The notes: generated by a model from the sequence alone, not told the origin. DNA of 64,000 bases from Phycisphaerales bacterium (GCA_025361735.1 JANYKD010000506.1:1-64000), one strand, 5' to 3'. Positions 18,011 through 28,827 are shown, counted from the stretch's first letter. Numbers and translations: made by a program.

Positions 18011-19138
18011 TCACATCGCCCAGGGCATGGGCGCAATCGGTTCGAATGTGCTTTGCACGCGGTATGAGCCCCCTGCGTGTCCGGCGTGCTGGATCGCCAG
18101 GACCACCTCGTTGACGTGCAGACAAAACTCCGCCGACAAGCGAGGTTGCCGCTTCTCCGCGACCGCCGTTGCCATCTCGACCACGCCGCGGCAGAAGTCC
18201 ATCTGTGCGGCCCCGCGCCGTCGCGACACGCGTTGCGGCGCCTTCACCAGCGGATATTTCCTCCGCCAGGGCGTCATGAACGATCGCCGCCGGATCGTCA
18301 TTCTCCGTCGGATATGCACGGGCGACGTGAAATACCAGCAGTCATCGGTGGATAGCACTCCCTCGTCGCCAACAATCCGCAGGCTGTGGTCGTGCGGTGC
18401 GATGATGCCGCAGGTCAGTCGAGCCACGACTCCGGACTGGAAGCGGATGCACGCCACCGAGAAATCCGGTGCCTGGACGTCCAAGGGCACATCCGTCAGC
18501 TTGTCCGGTATCTGACAGGATGAGAACGCCGTTACGGATTCCGCCGGGCCGAAAAACGCCGCGAGCCAGGTCAGGTAATAGCCCGCATGCTCCAGCGTGC
18601 AACCGACTTCAAACTCATCCTTGGACGGCCAGGGAATGCCGGACTCACTGGCCCATTTCCGGTACGGCATCCGATGCAGCATCCCATCATCAAGTTCCGC
18701 GTAGACAACGCGGACTTTGCCGACGACCTGCTCACGCAACGCTTTCCAGATGGTCTGAGCGGTCTCGCCCAACAGGTTGCCGGGCGCTCCCGACAGTACG
18801 AGTCCCCGGGCTCCGGCCATCTCGACCAATTCGCGGGCGAGATCGAAATCCATCGCCACCGGCTTTTCGGAATAAACGTGCTTTCCGGCCTCCAGGCACG
18901 CTTTGGACACATCATAGTGCGACCGCGGATTGGTCAGATTCAGCACGGCCTCGACGGTGCGGTCCGCGAGCAACTCCGCCAGCGAGCCGTACGCGGGCAC
19001 AGAATGGTGCGACGAGAAATGCGCCGCCCGCTCTGCATCGCAATCCGCCACACCCACAAGCTCCAACTCCGGATGCAGGCGCAGCGTCCCCATATACAGG
19101 TCCGCCACGAAGCCGCATCCAACGATCGCAATACGCAT
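18011..19138 (-). CDS. Gfo/Idh/MocA-family oxidoreductase
   Basis: MRIAIVGCGFVADLYMGTL, EKPVAMDFDLARELVE. Confidence 0.9.
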   Translation of the reverse strand: MRIAIVGCGFVADLYMGTLRLHPELELVGVADCDAERAAHFSSHHSVPAYGSLAELLADRTVEAVLNLTNPRSHYDVSKACLEAGKHVYSEKPVAMDFDLARELVEMAGARGLVLSGAPGNLLGETAQTIWKALREQVVGKVRVVYAELDDGMLHRMPYRKWASESGIPWPSKDEFEVGCTLEHAGYYLTWLAAFFGPAESVTAFSSCQIPDKLTDVPLDVQAPDFSVACIRFQSGVVARLTCGIIAPHDHSLRIVGDEGVLSTDDCWYFTSPVHIRRRMTIRRRSFMTPWRRKYPLVKAPQRVSRRRGAAQMDFCRGVVEMATAVAEKRQPRLSAEFCLHVNEVVLAIQHAGHAGGSYRVQSTFEPIAPMPWAM

Positions 19139-19179
19139 GCCGCTGTCCCGTCCTTCAGCACTTCCAGAGTACGCGGTAA

Positions 19180-19968
19180 TCAAGAACTGGCGCCGAAATC
19201 CACGTAAACATCACCATAAAAGAATCGTACGTCGCCTCTTCGAACATCGAGTTCCTTTACAAAAGCACCGTGGTCGCACCATGTTGGCAGTTCGAAGGCC
19301 ATTTGCTCTATCGGCGAGAAGTTGAACCGCGGGTGCCACTTCTCCTCGAGATAATTCAGACAGGCCAACGTGCCGGACCATAGCTCATCCGTGAGATGGT
19401 ATTCGAAACACAGACGCCGTGGTGGAGAGGTCATTCCGCGGAACACCTCCAATTCAAACCCCTCGACATCGATCTTACAGAACACCGGATGACCGTACTC
19501 GCGCACCAACTCGTCAAATGTCGTTATGATGACATCAGCATACGTGTCGCCTGTGTCATGCCAGCCCTTCATCATGCTGGCAAATTGCGTGCTCTTTGCG
19601 CTCAATCGCAGTTTGCCCGCGCCTGGTTCACTGCCGACGACCTTCGCGACGATGTGCACACCGTCGTTACCGCAATACCTGGCCGTCAGCTCATCGATGC
19701 ATTCACGTTGAGGCTCGACCGCAACGACTCTTGCCCCAAGCGCAACCATAGCCGCCATTTTATCACCAATATTTGCTCCAAGGTCGAAACACAGTTCTCC
19801 ACGCTGTATGAACGGAGCGTAAAACGCGACGTTCTTGTCCAATTCCCTCAGCCGCCACCGCGCAAAAAGCTGGTCGTGGATAAATCGCATGGGGCGGTAC
19901 ACCCCTAGTTGAATCGCCAGTGGCTTCAGATGCTTCAGCACAATGCGCTCCTTTGGATGTTCGCACAA
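19180..19968 (-). CDS. FkbM-family methyltransferase
   Basis: CFDLGANIGDKMAAMVALGARVVAVEPQRECIDEL, KIDVEGFELEVFRG. Confidence 0.9.
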   Translation of the reverse strand: MCEHPKERIVLKHLKPLAIQLGVYRPMRFIHDQLFARWRLRELDKNVAFYAPFIQRGELCFDLGANIGDKMAAMVALGARVVAVEPQRECIDELTARYCGNDGVHIVAKVVGSEPGAGKLRLSAKSTQFASMMKGWHDTGDTYADVIITTFDELVREYGHPVFCKIDVEGFELEVFRGMTSPPRRLCFEYHLTDELWSGTLACLNYLEEKWHPRFNFSPIEQMAFELPTWCDHGAFVKELDVRRGDVRFFYGDVYVDFGASS

Positions 19969-20000
19969 CTGAACGGACGTCAGAGTACATATCTAATATT

Positions 20001-21047
20001 TCAGGTAGTTCCTGGCAACCGCTTCGTTCCCGGCTGTTTCGCGATTGTGTCGCTCTTGTATTCGATCAAGGCCGCGCCCCGTCCCGACATCCGATCTCGA
20101 ATGCAGCGAATCTGGCCGAGTGTCTGAGCCACCTTGCCCAGCATGGTCAGGCACGCATACTTGAATGCAGTGCCTCGATCGGTCACGCGCGCGGTACGAG
20201 ACCCAATCCTTGCAAGCTGCAACGGCAAGACGGAAATTGCCAGGAAGGGCAACACGACGCCCCACGCTGCATTCATCGCCCACCACGTAAGCATCGCGCC
20301 CGCTATCGCACTTGGAAATCCAATCGCCCATGCCAGCGCGCTCCAAACGACGCGACGAAACTCAGGTACGCGAAAACGCGTGTAAACATCGAGCGAGCCA
20401 TAGCCAGTCCTCACCTGGCGCCGCCACCACTGGCCAAAATGGAGCATCGCAGCATCGTGGTATGTCATGTCCGCGTCGACACGCACAATCGTCCAGCCCT
20501 CGTTCCGTAATCGCTGGCAGAACTCTGGTTCCTCACCCGCCGCAATGGTCGGGTCGAACCCACCCAAGGCCAGCAACGCCTTGGTTCGAACCAGCGAATC
20601 CCCGCCACACGCCTGAATCTCACCCGGCGGCCCGTTCCATTCGAGGTCACAAATCCGGTTGTAGATTGAAGCGTTTGGAAATCGTTCATTTCGTCCGCCG
20701 CAAACGACGGCAACGCAGGGTTCCGCATCCAATATGCGTGTAGCGCTTTCGATCCAGTGTTGCGCCAGCAGGCAATCCCCATCGAGAAACTGCGTGAACT
20801 CGGTGGCGGGAAACAGCGACAGGAGCCGCTCGGCGCCGGCATTGCGGGCCCGGGCGGCGTTGAACGCCCGGCTCATGTCCAATTCGACGACCTCGGCCCC
20901 CATTTCCCGCGCCAGGTCCACCGACCCATCCGTCGACCCGCTGTCAACGTAGACCACCGGCAATGCCAGCGCCCGGAGGGACTCCAGGCATGCCCGAAGT
21001 CGCTCCCCTTCGTTCCGGCCGATCGCAACTACTCCAATACGACTCAT
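20001..21047 (-). CDS. GT2-family glycosyltransferase
   Basis: MSRIGVVAIGRNEGERLRACLESL, VVYVDSGSTDGSVDLA, FLDGDC. Confidence 0.9.
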   Translation of the reverse strand: MSRIGVVAIGRNEGERLRACLESLRALALPVVYVDSGSTDGSVDLAREMGAEVVELDMSRAFNAARARNAGAERLLSLFPATEFTQFLDGDCLLAQHWIESATRILDAEPCVAVVCGGRNERFPNASIYNRICDLEWNGPPGEIQACGGDSLVRTKALLALGGFDPTIAAGEEPEFCQRLRNEGWTIVRVDADMTYHDAAMLHFGQWWRRQVRTGYGSLDVYTRFRVPEFRRVVWSALAWAIGFPSAIAGAMLTWWAMNAAWGVVLPFLAISVLPLQLARIGSRTARVTDRGTAFKYACLTMLGKVAQTLGQIRCIRDRMSGRGAALIEYKSDTIAKQPGTKRLPGTT

Positions 21048-21661
21048 GAGTTTAGCGGGGTGAGGGTCTTGATCACCTTGGCGGGCACGCCGACAGCCAC
21101 TGAGTACGGCGGCACATCCTTGAGCACAACCGCGTTGGCCCCGACCACGCTGTCGTGACCGATGCGGATATTGCCTAGAATCGCGGCCCCGCAACCAATG
21201 TCCACGCGATCCTCAATGATCGGCAATTCAAAGTTGTGATTGGTGCGGGCCACGCCGAATGTCGTGTTCTGGCGGATGTGGCAATCGCTGCCAATCTCGG
21301 CCGCGTGAAGAATCATTCCGCCGTGGTGCCAGATCCGCACCCGCCGCCCCAGCTTCACGGTATAGGGCAGGCTGATGCCGCAGGTCCACTCCACCCATTT
21401 GTAGAGCAGCTTGTAGGCGACCGAAAACGGAAACCGCAGCAGCTTTGGTCGAACGCTCATTCGCCAGTTACCGAATCGATGAACCGCGACGGCCCAGAAG
21501 CCCTGCTCGAACAGTTTGCTGTCGTGGATACGCAGATCCTCGCGAAGCAACGCCAGAACACCGACATTCGGCGGATTCTGATTCGTAGCGCCCAGCACGT
21601 GGCTCGGGAGGGACCGCACGGATCCGGGTGACTTGGTTGATGTAGCTTTCAAGGGTGACAT
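21044..21661 (-). CDS. Serine O-acetyltransferase-like LbH acetyltransferase
   Basis: GGMILHAAEIGSDCHIRQNTTFG, DRVDIGCGAAILGNIRIGHDSVVGANAVVLKDVPPYSVAVGVPAKVIK hexapeptide repeats. Confidence 0.88.
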   Translation of the reverse strand: MSPLKATSTKSPGSVRSLPSHVLGATNQNPPNVGVLALLREDLRIHDSKLFEQGFWAVAVHRFGNWRMSVRPKLLRFPFSVAYKLLYKWVEWTCGISLPYTVKLGRRVRIWHHGGMILHAAEIGSDCHIRQNTTFGVARTNHNFELPIIEDRVDIGCGAAILGNIRIGHDSVVGANAVVLKDVPPYSVAVGVPAKVIKTLTPLNS

Positions 21662-21683
21662 GCCGAACCTCTCATAACCCCGG

Positions 21684-22865
21684 TTACCGCAGACGGTCTT
21701 TGAGGCGCAGAAAGAACCGCTCGTAGAGGTGATAGCTCGCCGAAGCCAGCAGCAGAGACAGTGACAAGAACACCGAGAGGCGAACGCCATACTTCGAAAT
21801 CTTCGGCCAATGATCGATATGTGCCAGCCATACCTTCCATGTTAGATAGTGTGCAACAGGATGGTACAAGTACATAGCGTACGATATTTTGCCGATATAG
21901 GCGAGCGGCTTAAAACTGAGGGCACGCGTAAGTGCGGTCGCAGGTCCGCACCACAACATCGCCGTGACCGCCGCGAACTCAATTGCCAGCACAGGCAGCA
22001 GCCATCTCGAATAGGGATCAAAGAACCCGGATATGCGGTCGTATCCGTAGCTGCACAGCACCAGTGTGAACGCTGTGACGGCTAGCACGGTAGCCGGAAA
22101 GACACGACGGTCGAACCATCCACGAAGACCGCTGAGCGAACCCCGCAATGCGAGCGCAACCGCGCATCCAAGAATGATGGCAAACCCTCGTGTATCGATC
22201 CGGTACATCAACTCCGGGACACTCTGTGCGAACTGACGCCGGACGAGCATGGCAAGGAGGATGGACCACGCCACCAGTTCTGCGTATCGTGTCCTCAGGG
22301 CGAGCAGGCAAACCGCAGGCCATACGAAATAGAACTGTTCCTCGACACAGAGGGACCAGAGATGCCCAGTAATGCACTGCCAAAACGTAATGCCATCAGG
22401 GGGGGCGTAATTATTGAAGTAAAGCCACATCGAAGCGATGAACTCGCGGATACTCCATCCCCCACAGGGAAGCAGTCGCGGATCTGTGTGCAGCAGGACC
22501 GTGACACCGCCGACGAACAGCCAATATGCCGGCATCAGGCGAAGGAAGCGACGTCCCCAGAACTTCGCTAAACTGATGGTTCCATTCCGCGCGTATTCCT
22601 CCGCCAGCAGCGTCGTGATAAGAAAGCCGCTCAGGACGAAGAAGACATCAACGCCCACCAGCCCAAACCCAAGCAGCGGAGCCCCCGCATGGTGCAGCAT
22701 GACCATCAGGACCGCCACCCCACGTAAACCGTCCAACGCCGCAACGTGCCGCAGGACACGACCGGCTCGAGCACTTTCGGGCAACGGTTGTCCCAGAGGG
22801 AGGGACTTCGTCGATTCCGATGGCTCAGCCATGAGAGAGGACGCAGATACTGAAGAATCACTCAA
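21684..22865 (-). CDS. Acyltransferase-3 (OafA/YrhL-like) membrane protein
   Basis: HVAALDGLRGVAVLMVMLHHA, GVDVFFVLSGFLITTLL, SLCVEEQFYFVWP. Confidence 0.93.
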   Translation of the reverse strand: MSDSSVSASSLMAEPSESTKSLPLGQPLPESARAGRVLRHVAALDGLRGVAVLMVMLHHAGAPLLGFGLVGVDVFFVLSGFLITTLLAEEYARNGTISLAKFWGRRFLRLMPAYWLFVGGVTVLLHTDPRLLPCGGWSIREFIASMWLYFNNYAPPDGITFWQCITGHLWSLCVEEQFYFVWPAVCLLALRTRYAELVAWSILLAMLVRRQFAQSVPELMYRIDTRGFAIILGCAVALALRGSLSGLRGWFDRRVFPATVLAVTAFTLVLCSYGYDRISGFFDPYSRWLLPVLAIEFAAVTAMLWCGPATALTRALSFKPLAYIGKISYAMYLYHPVAHYLTWKVWLAHIDHWPKISKYGVRLSVFLSLSLLLASASYHLYERFFLRLKDRLR

Positions 22866-23941
22866 CGGCGACCATCCGGTTTACTACTCAATGATGCAAC
22901 CAGCCCATTCATGCTGAAGCGAAGGAAGTCCCAGAAGAACCATGGTGGCTCGCGAACGGGTGTCAGCGTCACGAGTCGTCGCAGCCTATAAAAAGCGTAT
23001 CCCGCCAGAAAGAGTGCATCGGCGAACAGTGTCGTCATCACTCCATGATTCTTCCGGAAGAACCGCTGTCGGGATTCAAACCAGTACGCCGGCCGCCGCT
23101 TGGGTTTCATGTCAGGGTTGTTGATCCTCGATGCCTGCCCCACCAGGTGAACAACGCGACTTTCGGGCACGTACCAGCACTGCCAGCCGGCTCGTCTGGC
23201 CCGCAGGCAGAAATCCACTTCCTCGTAGTACATGAAATAGCCTTCGTCCAGGAGTCCGATCTGCTCCAACAAAGCCCGGCGCATGATGAAGCTCGCACCC
23301 GCAACCCAGTCAGTTCGATGAGCGTCGTATCGCACGGGCGGCGCCAGCTGCGATCGAGCCACCCATCGCTCCACGATTTGCAGGTGAATTCCATCGTTCA
23401 GCTCGCTCCAGACATTCGGGAAGAGAAACGCCGAGCGCTGCGGACAGCCGTCTGGATCTTCCAGGCGACTTCCGGCGATTCCCACATCCGGCCTGGCGTC
23501 CATGAACTGCACCAGCGTGCTGACTGCTCCGGGCCGCACGACGGTGTCAGAGTTGAGTAGCAACACATAATCTGGCATCGCGGCCGTCCCCAACAACGGT
23601 CGAATGGCCGCATTATTCCCGGCCGCAAATCCCCCATTCCCGGCCAGCGCCACTACCGAGGCCCATCCGCTCCATCCACGATCACGAATCTCGGCCTCAA
23701 ACCGCTGTACCGAATCATCTCCTGACGCATTGTCAACCAGAACAACCTTTGCCTCCGGGTATCCGACAATCTCCTGTTCCAACGAACGCAGGCAAGCAAT
23801 CGCCATTTCCGCAGTCTTATAGTTAAGGATGATGGCGAGGACACTCGTTGGTTCTTCGGACCTTTGTAATGACATGTTACGTTTCAACAACATGCGCTGT
23901 GGTTCATCGGGAGGGACCACGAAGTCATGAACCAAGACCAT
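22862..23941 (-). CDS. GT2-family glycosyltransferase (rhamnosyltransferase-like)
   Basis: VLAIILNYKTAEMAIACLRSL, VVLVDNASGDDSVQRFE, GYFMYYEEVDFCLRARRAGW; upstream part of the ORF overlaps the next gene, so an internal start is chosen after an AGGTAGGA-like SD. Confidence 0.88.
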   Translation of the reverse strand: MVLVHDFVVPPDEPQRMLLKRNMSLQRSEEPTSVLAIILNYKTAEMAIACLRSLEQEIVGYPEAKVVLVDNASGDDSVQRFEAEIRDRGWSGWASVVALAGNGGFAAGNNAAIRPLLGTAAMPDYVLLLNSDTVVRPGAVSTLVQFMDARPDVGIAGSRLEDPDGCPQRSAFLFPNVWSELNDGIHLQIVERWVARSQLAPPVRYDAHRTDWVAGASFIMRRALLEQIGLLDEGYFMYYEEVDFCLRARRAGWQCWYVPESRVVHLVGQASRINNPDMKPKRRPAYWFESRQRFFRKNHGVMTTLFADALFLAGYAFYRLRRLVTLTPVREPPWFFWDFLRFSMNGLVASLSSKPDGRR

Positions 23942-25058
23942 GCGTTCGCATCCTACCTTGGCCGTCATTGTTCGGCTCCGGCGCACACGAGGCAAAATGG
24001 CGGTCGAAAGGCTCAATCAACGTGCGAACTCGTTGGGCACGCTCTCCCGCAAATATAGGGGAATCGCAGAGCACGTTGATTTGGTCCTTGAACTCCCGAT
24101 AGTTCCTGGCGACTGAAGTTCCCAGGTAACTTACGCTGGACGACGCCTTGGACAGCCCGTTAATGAGTTCAGGAATTGTCGGAACAACGCGGCGTGTACT
24201 GTGGCCAGGCACGATTTCCTCCAGGATCGCGAGAAGCAGGATGCGAAAAAGTTCATCGACAACCGTCTGACCGGCTCGATCCCGAAAGATGCGGTACGTG
24301 AAAATCGTCCCGTTAAAGTGCACGAACTTGGGAGGTAGCGCCATTACCCCGACTTTTCCGGTCGGATAGTCCAGATACTGCGGATACAACATGCTGTCGA
24401 ATTCCGCTTCGCCATCCGCAGTCTGGAGACGCCGTCCTTTCAGCGCGTAAGGGGGCCTGCTCCGGGCCCACCGGGACGAGTACATCAGCTCCCATGTACC
24501 CGGGATCTGGTAACCCAGTCGCTCGAAGAATGGATCCCAGCGAGCGGTAACCCCAAGGCTGTACATGCCTCGATCGCAGCATTCGCGGTATTGACGCTCC
24601 AGCCCGCCGGCCTCCAGAAAGAACGCGTCGGCGTCGTGCAGGAAGATGTGTTCGCAACGAGCCTGGTGGGTTCCGTTGACCACCATCATCCAATGCGTGA
24701 TGGCACCGCCGGGCGGCCGAGTGCGTCGGATGAACGCGTAGTCCCTCCAACGCAGATCCACAAGTTCCAGTCGTGGATCCTTGTATTCGCCCATGACAGA
24801 CTTGAGCGCGGCCCCACGATCATCGCCCCAACCGTCGGGAACGATCAGAATCTGGCGGCAATGCGTCGTGTCCAAGTGCTGCAAGCCTTCCAGCGCGTAC
24901 CGAAGAAGGAAAGGCATGTCCATCGGCGAGGGCAACAGGATCGTATAGCCGCTCTCAGGGCGACCCATCTTGCGCCAACGCCCAAACGCAGTTGCCAGCA
25001 ACAACGTTCTCAATTTGGACAGCATGCGTATCAGCCTCCTGAAGGTTCTACCCCTCAT
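23925..25058 (-). CDS. Putative GT-A-type glycosyltransferase, family unassigned
   Basis: GYTILLPSPMDMPFLLRYALEGL, IFLHDADAFFLEAGG (DxD), KFVHFNGTIF; ATGA overlap with upstream GT4 gene. Confidence 0.7.
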   Translation of the reverse strand: MRGRTFRRLIRMLSKLRTLLLATAFGRWRKMGRPESGYTILLPSPMDMPFLLRYALEGLQHLDTTHCRQILIVPDGWGDDRGAALKSVMGEYKDPRLELVDLRWRDYAFIRRTRPPGGAITHWMMVVNGTHQARCEHIFLHDADAFFLEAGGLERQYRECCDRGMYSLGVTARWDPFFERLGYQIPGTWELMYSSRWARSRPPYALKGRRLQTADGEAEFDSMLYPQYLDYPTGKVGVMALPPKFVHFNGTIFTYRIFRDRAGQTVVDELFRILLLAILEEIVPGHSTRRVVPTIPELINGLSKASSSVSYLGTSVARNYREFKDQINVLCDSPIFAGERAQRVRTLIEPFDRHFASCAPEPNNDGQGRMRTHGLGS

Positions 25059-26239
25059 GATGCACTATTATCGGGCGCGAACGTCGCCCGCCACCGAGCC
25101 ACAAGTTCGCCAAATGTCGTCTTGCACTCTACCCGCGCAAACGCCTCCGCCGTGGACTTCGACAATGCCGCATACGCGCATTCGTCGGACACCACCATCT
25201 TGATCTCATTCGCGAGTGACGCCGGATCCCCGGCACGAAAGAAACGTACACCCTCGCCATCCTGAAAAGACCGCTTGAACATGACTTGATCCGACAGCAC
25301 GGTCGGGGTCCGGCTGGCCAGGGCCTCCGTCAAGACCAGAGAGCCGCCCTCCTGCAGGCTGGGGCGTGTCGTCACGCACATCACCGTGCATTGCCGCATA
25401 TGTTCGAAGAGTTCGTCATTGCCCACGCGGCCGGGAAACGCGACAGCGCCTGGCGCGATGTTCCCGGCCAGTTCGCGCATCCGCTCAAGATCCGGTCCCA
25501 CGCCCAGTGCGGTCAATCGGACAGCCGTCCCCTGCTGTTTCAGAATCCCCACGGCTTCGATGAGATCCCCAATTCCCTTGGCCTCAATCATGTTCGCCGC
25601 ATACAGCAGATGGATGGGACTCCTTCGATCCAGTTGCTTCGGCTCGTATTGGGATGGACGCCGCTGCGCCGGCCAATCATACGCAACGACCTTCTCCGGT
25701 CTTACACCACAGTCAATGAGGCTCTGCGTGGAGACGTTTCGGTGATTGCCGACCCAAGCAACACTCGGATGGTTCAGGTACTTCGCCAGACTCCGCTCGA
25801 CGCGCCTGCCAGACCAGTCGGAACTCTCAAAGTTATTGGCGAACAGCGCCAGCGTGGGCCAGTCATGACGCGTGCTGTGCTGCAGCACTTTTAGCGCCAC
25901 ATGTCCGGCCGCCCGCATGAGTAGATGCGTGGGGGCGAATCGCTCCAGTTCGTCGCACACGCGCCGCGCCCACAACATTTTGTTCAAAGGTCCGCGCCAC
26001 CACAGTCGCGGGATGGGAGAGGGAATGCCCACTGCCAGCCCACTCCCCAACGTCGTGCATTCGGGCGGGGCGTTCAGGCTGATCACCAGGAACGGAAGAT
26101 CAGCAAATAGACTCTGCAGCGCCTCGACACTATGGCGCATTCCCGAGTAAGGCTCATTCCCGCCCGCTCGAACCAGCCGCACCGCCTCGGCGTAATCGCC
26201 ATACTGGACCACCGCGATTCTGTGTTTCAGAACTTTCAC
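25055..26239 (-). CDS. GT4-family glycosyltransferase
   Basis: HLLYAANMIEAKGIGDLIEAV, PGRVGNDELFEHMRQ, PSLQEGGSLVLTEALASRTPTVLSD. Confidence 0.9.
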   Translation of the reverse strand: MKVLKHRIAVVQYGDYAEAVRLVRAGGNEPYSGMRHSVEALQSLFADLPFLVISLNAPPECTTLGSGLAVGIPSPIPRLWWRGPLNKMLWARRVCDELERFAPTHLLMRAAGHVALKVLQHSTRHDWPTLALFANNFESSDWSGRRVERSLAKYLNHPSVAWVGNHRNVSTQSLIDCGVRPEKVVAYDWPAQRRPSQYEPKQLDRRSPIHLLYAANMIEAKGIGDLIEAVGILKQQGTAVRLTALGVGPDLERMRELAGNIAPGAVAFPGRVGNDELFEHMRQCTVMCVTTRPSLQEGGSLVLTEALASRTPTVLSDQVMFKRSFQDGEGVRFFRAGDPASLANEIKMVVSDECAYAALSKSTAEAFARVECKTTFGELVARWRATFAPDNSAS

Positions 26240-26299
26240 GACTTCAGATTCCCCGCTTGCATACGATCAGAAAGTACGACCGTCACAGGTGCGCCTCGC

Positions 26300-27688
26300 T
26301 CAAAGACCGGATCCTGAGTGACGGCCCATAGCGCCCATCAACCCCACGACCGCTCCCTTTGTCGCCGGTCGCCGGGCACGTGCGGAGCGCAACGGGAGAT
26401 ACACAAGAGCTAAGCCGGCCGCGGCGCCGCTGAAGAAAGGATTCAGCGGACTCAAATCCAGTACAACCAGCCCGTAGATCGTGTGCATCGGCACGAGCAC
26501 GATCAACGCGATAATGGCGCCGTCCGCGGGCCGGATCGCTTTCTCTCGGCCAACATGGCGCAAAGCAATCCAGGCTGGTAAAAGACCCGAGAGCATCCAT
26601 GCCCACAGCCCGATCAGCCCCCGCTCCCCAATCGCCTTGGTCCAGATCGCTTCCGTCCAGGCGTTCTTACCACGTTCGGTCATCACTTCAAGCGACCGAC
26701 CGTAGCCGCCCCAGCCAAACACCGGCTGCTCCATCGCGCGCGTGATGATCGCATCCTCGAGGAAACGTCGCGTGTTCAACGACCCGCCCGCCTGGTCGTC
26801 CTTGCCGCCGTAGAAACTAACAAGACTCTCCCCGGACCAAAGCCCAGAGACGCGCGCCGATGTGTAAGCCAATGGTAGCATGATCAGCAGCGCGCAGGCC
26901 AACTTGCGATAGCGGGCCGCAATGACGACCCCGGCGCCGAGAACGAAGATGGCAATCGCCCCATTCGACTTGCAGTTCAGCATCGTCACGATCACGAGAA
27001 GTCCGAACCAGGAGATCGGCCAGCCCCAGAGCCGTATAGCGCTCTTGCTCCACCAGAGGGATAGAGCGCAGATCGAGGCATACGCCATGAATCCGCCGAG
27101 CCAGAGCCCATGAATGAAAAAAACGGACGGGCGCCACCCGCCAGCCTTGAGTTGTTCCCACCAGTTGTGCGGATAGTAACCGTATACCTTCGAATGAAAG
27201 AACGGACCCGCCCGCATTTCCAAAAGACAGAAAGGCACATAAACCAATCCCCCAATCATCATGCCAATTGCCAGTTCGCGTGCTCCCTCTCTATCCCACA
27301 CGTACAACCGGGCGATGAGATAGGGCAGCCCATACAACGTGACGTTGGGCACGATCTCAGCCAATCCGTCGTAAACACCCAATCCGTTCGTCACTGAAGA
27401 GACGAAGGGACAAAGACACCAGATCACCATCGGAATATCAATCCAATGGAAACGGTACTTCGACAGGCGGGATCCGTCGAAAATGATCACACCCAACAAT
27501 GTTGCGAATACGGTCGCCTCGCTCTTGCCAAATGCCCGCAGCACGGGAACCTGGTAACTCGCATTGGGCAGGAACATCGTGCCGATGATCATGCTCGCAA
27601 TCACCGCCCGCCGGGCCGGTAGCATGGTGAACAGAAGCGGCCCGACCAGCATATAGCCGAAAATGGCAATCGGTACGGTTATGAACAC
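26300..27688 (-). CDS. O-antigen ligase/polymerase-like (Wzy/WaaL) membrane protein
   Basis: Polytopic, GWGGYGRSLEV, GLIGLWAWM pattern typical of the O-antigen ligase superfamily. Confidence 0.78.
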   Translation of the reverse strand: MFITVPIAIFGYMLVGPLLFTMLPARRAVIASMIIGTMFLPNASYQVPVLRAFGKSEATVFATLLGVIIFDGSRLSKYRFHWIDIPMVIWCLCPFVSSVTNGLGVYDGLAEIVPNVTLYGLPYLIARLYVWDREGARELAIGMMIGGLVYVPFCLLEMRAGPFFHSKVYGYYPHNWWEQLKAGGWRPSVFFIHGLWLGGFMAYASICALSLWWSKSAIRLWGWPISWFGLLVIVTMLNCKSNGAIAIFVLGAGVVIAARYRKLACALLIMLPLAYTSARVSGLWSGESLVSFYGGKDDQAGGSLNTRRFLEDAIITRAMEQPVFGWGGYGRSLEVMTERGKNAWTEAIWTKAIGERGLIGLWAWMLSGLLPAWIALRHVGREKAIRPADGAIIALIVLVPMHTIYGLVVLDLSPLNPFFSGAAAGLALVYLPLRSARARRPATKGAVVGLMGAMGRHSGSGL

Positions 27689-28809
27689 TCAATCTCCGGT
27701 CGCTTGTTGCCCTCTGAATGCCGGTGATTTTCAATCAACTCAAAGATACGATCCACCGCCCCCGAGTTGAACGCCAGGTCGCGACAACCCTTCGCCCGGG
27801 AACGATAGTATCGTTGATAAAACGCGCACCGGGCGAGTTTGGGATGCAGCCGGCCGGGCAGCAGCCCCAGCAGCCGGTACTTCAACACCAGACACTTCAT
27901 GCTGAGCCATTGCCAGGCCCATCCCATCGCTGTCCCACGCCGGCAATGGCCGGCCAGTACCGCCAGCAATGCGTTGCAGCTGGCCGTATCAATGATCCAC
28001 TTGTCTCGATATGCCTCGGTGAGCCGCTCGTTTGGAATGAAATGTCGCAGGCTCAGCGACGGAACGTACCAGATTTCCCACCCCATCCGATACGCAATAA
28101 ACATCGCCTCCAGATCCTCGCCTCCGGAGAGACTGCCGGGCGCCCGACCGACATTCATGGTCCGAAACTCATCAAATACCAGCCTGAACAGTGCGGTTCG
28201 GCCACTCATCCCCGCTCCGACCGGGGTCGAATCCTCCGGGAACTTCAGTCGCCGGGATTCGTCGCCCTTGTCATAGAGCGACAGCAATCCCGCAAAACGC
28301 TCTTCAAAGTCCGGCGGTTTTCGCGACGGATCCTCAAACAGCGGCTGGACTCGCGCGCCGATAATCCCCGCGTCCGGGTGCTCCCGCAGGAATCGAACAC
28401 ACTGCATGATCCAATCCGGACTCAATACGGTGTCATCATCTGGAAACGAAAGCAAATCCGATCCGGCCTCCAGCGTTGCCCGACGCCGGGCGTTGGCCAG
28501 CCCGGGCGTACCTTCGTAGACCAGTCGCAGTGGCAGCCCCAATCGTGCTCCCATGTCGGCCACAAGCTTGCTGGTTCCATCCTTGCTGGCGTTGTCGATG
28601 ACCAGCAATTCCCACCGCAGACCGGCCGGCACCTGCTGTCTGGCCAATGACTCCAGGACGAGCCCAATCCGCTTCTCGCTGTTATAGGCGCAAATCGCGA
28701 CCGTCAAATCGATGCTCGCGCCATTTGCCAGCGCCACATCAGTGCGTGTCTCGGGCTCCTTCACAGCGTCCATGTCAACTCCATCGGCTGCAGCATACAC
28801 ATCCTCCAC
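27679..28809 (-). CDS. GT2-family glycosyltransferase
   Basis: DLTVAICAYNSEKRIGLVLESLARQ, LVIDNASKDGTSKLV, GLANARRRATLEAGSDLLSFPDDDT. Confidence 0.92.
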   Translation of the reverse strand: MEDVYAAADGVDMDAVKEPETRTDVALANGASIDLTVAICAYNSEKRIGLVLESLARQQVPAGLRWELLVIDNASKDGTSKLVADMGARLGLPLRLVYEGTPGLANARRRATLEAGSDLLSFPDDDTVLSPDWIMQCVRFLREHPDAGIIGARVQPLFEDPSRKPPDFEERFAGLLSLYDKGDESRRLKFPEDSTPVGAGMSGRTALFRLVFDEFRTMNVGRAPGSLSGGEDLEAMFIAYRMGWEIWYVPSLSLRHFIPNERLTEAYRDKWIIDTASCNALLAVLAGHCRRGTAMGWAWQWLSMKCLVLKYRLLGLLPGRLHPKLARCAFYQRYYRSRAKGCRDLAFNSGAVDRIFELIENHRHSEGNKRPEIECS

Positions 28810-28827
28810 TTACGCAAACCATCCCGC

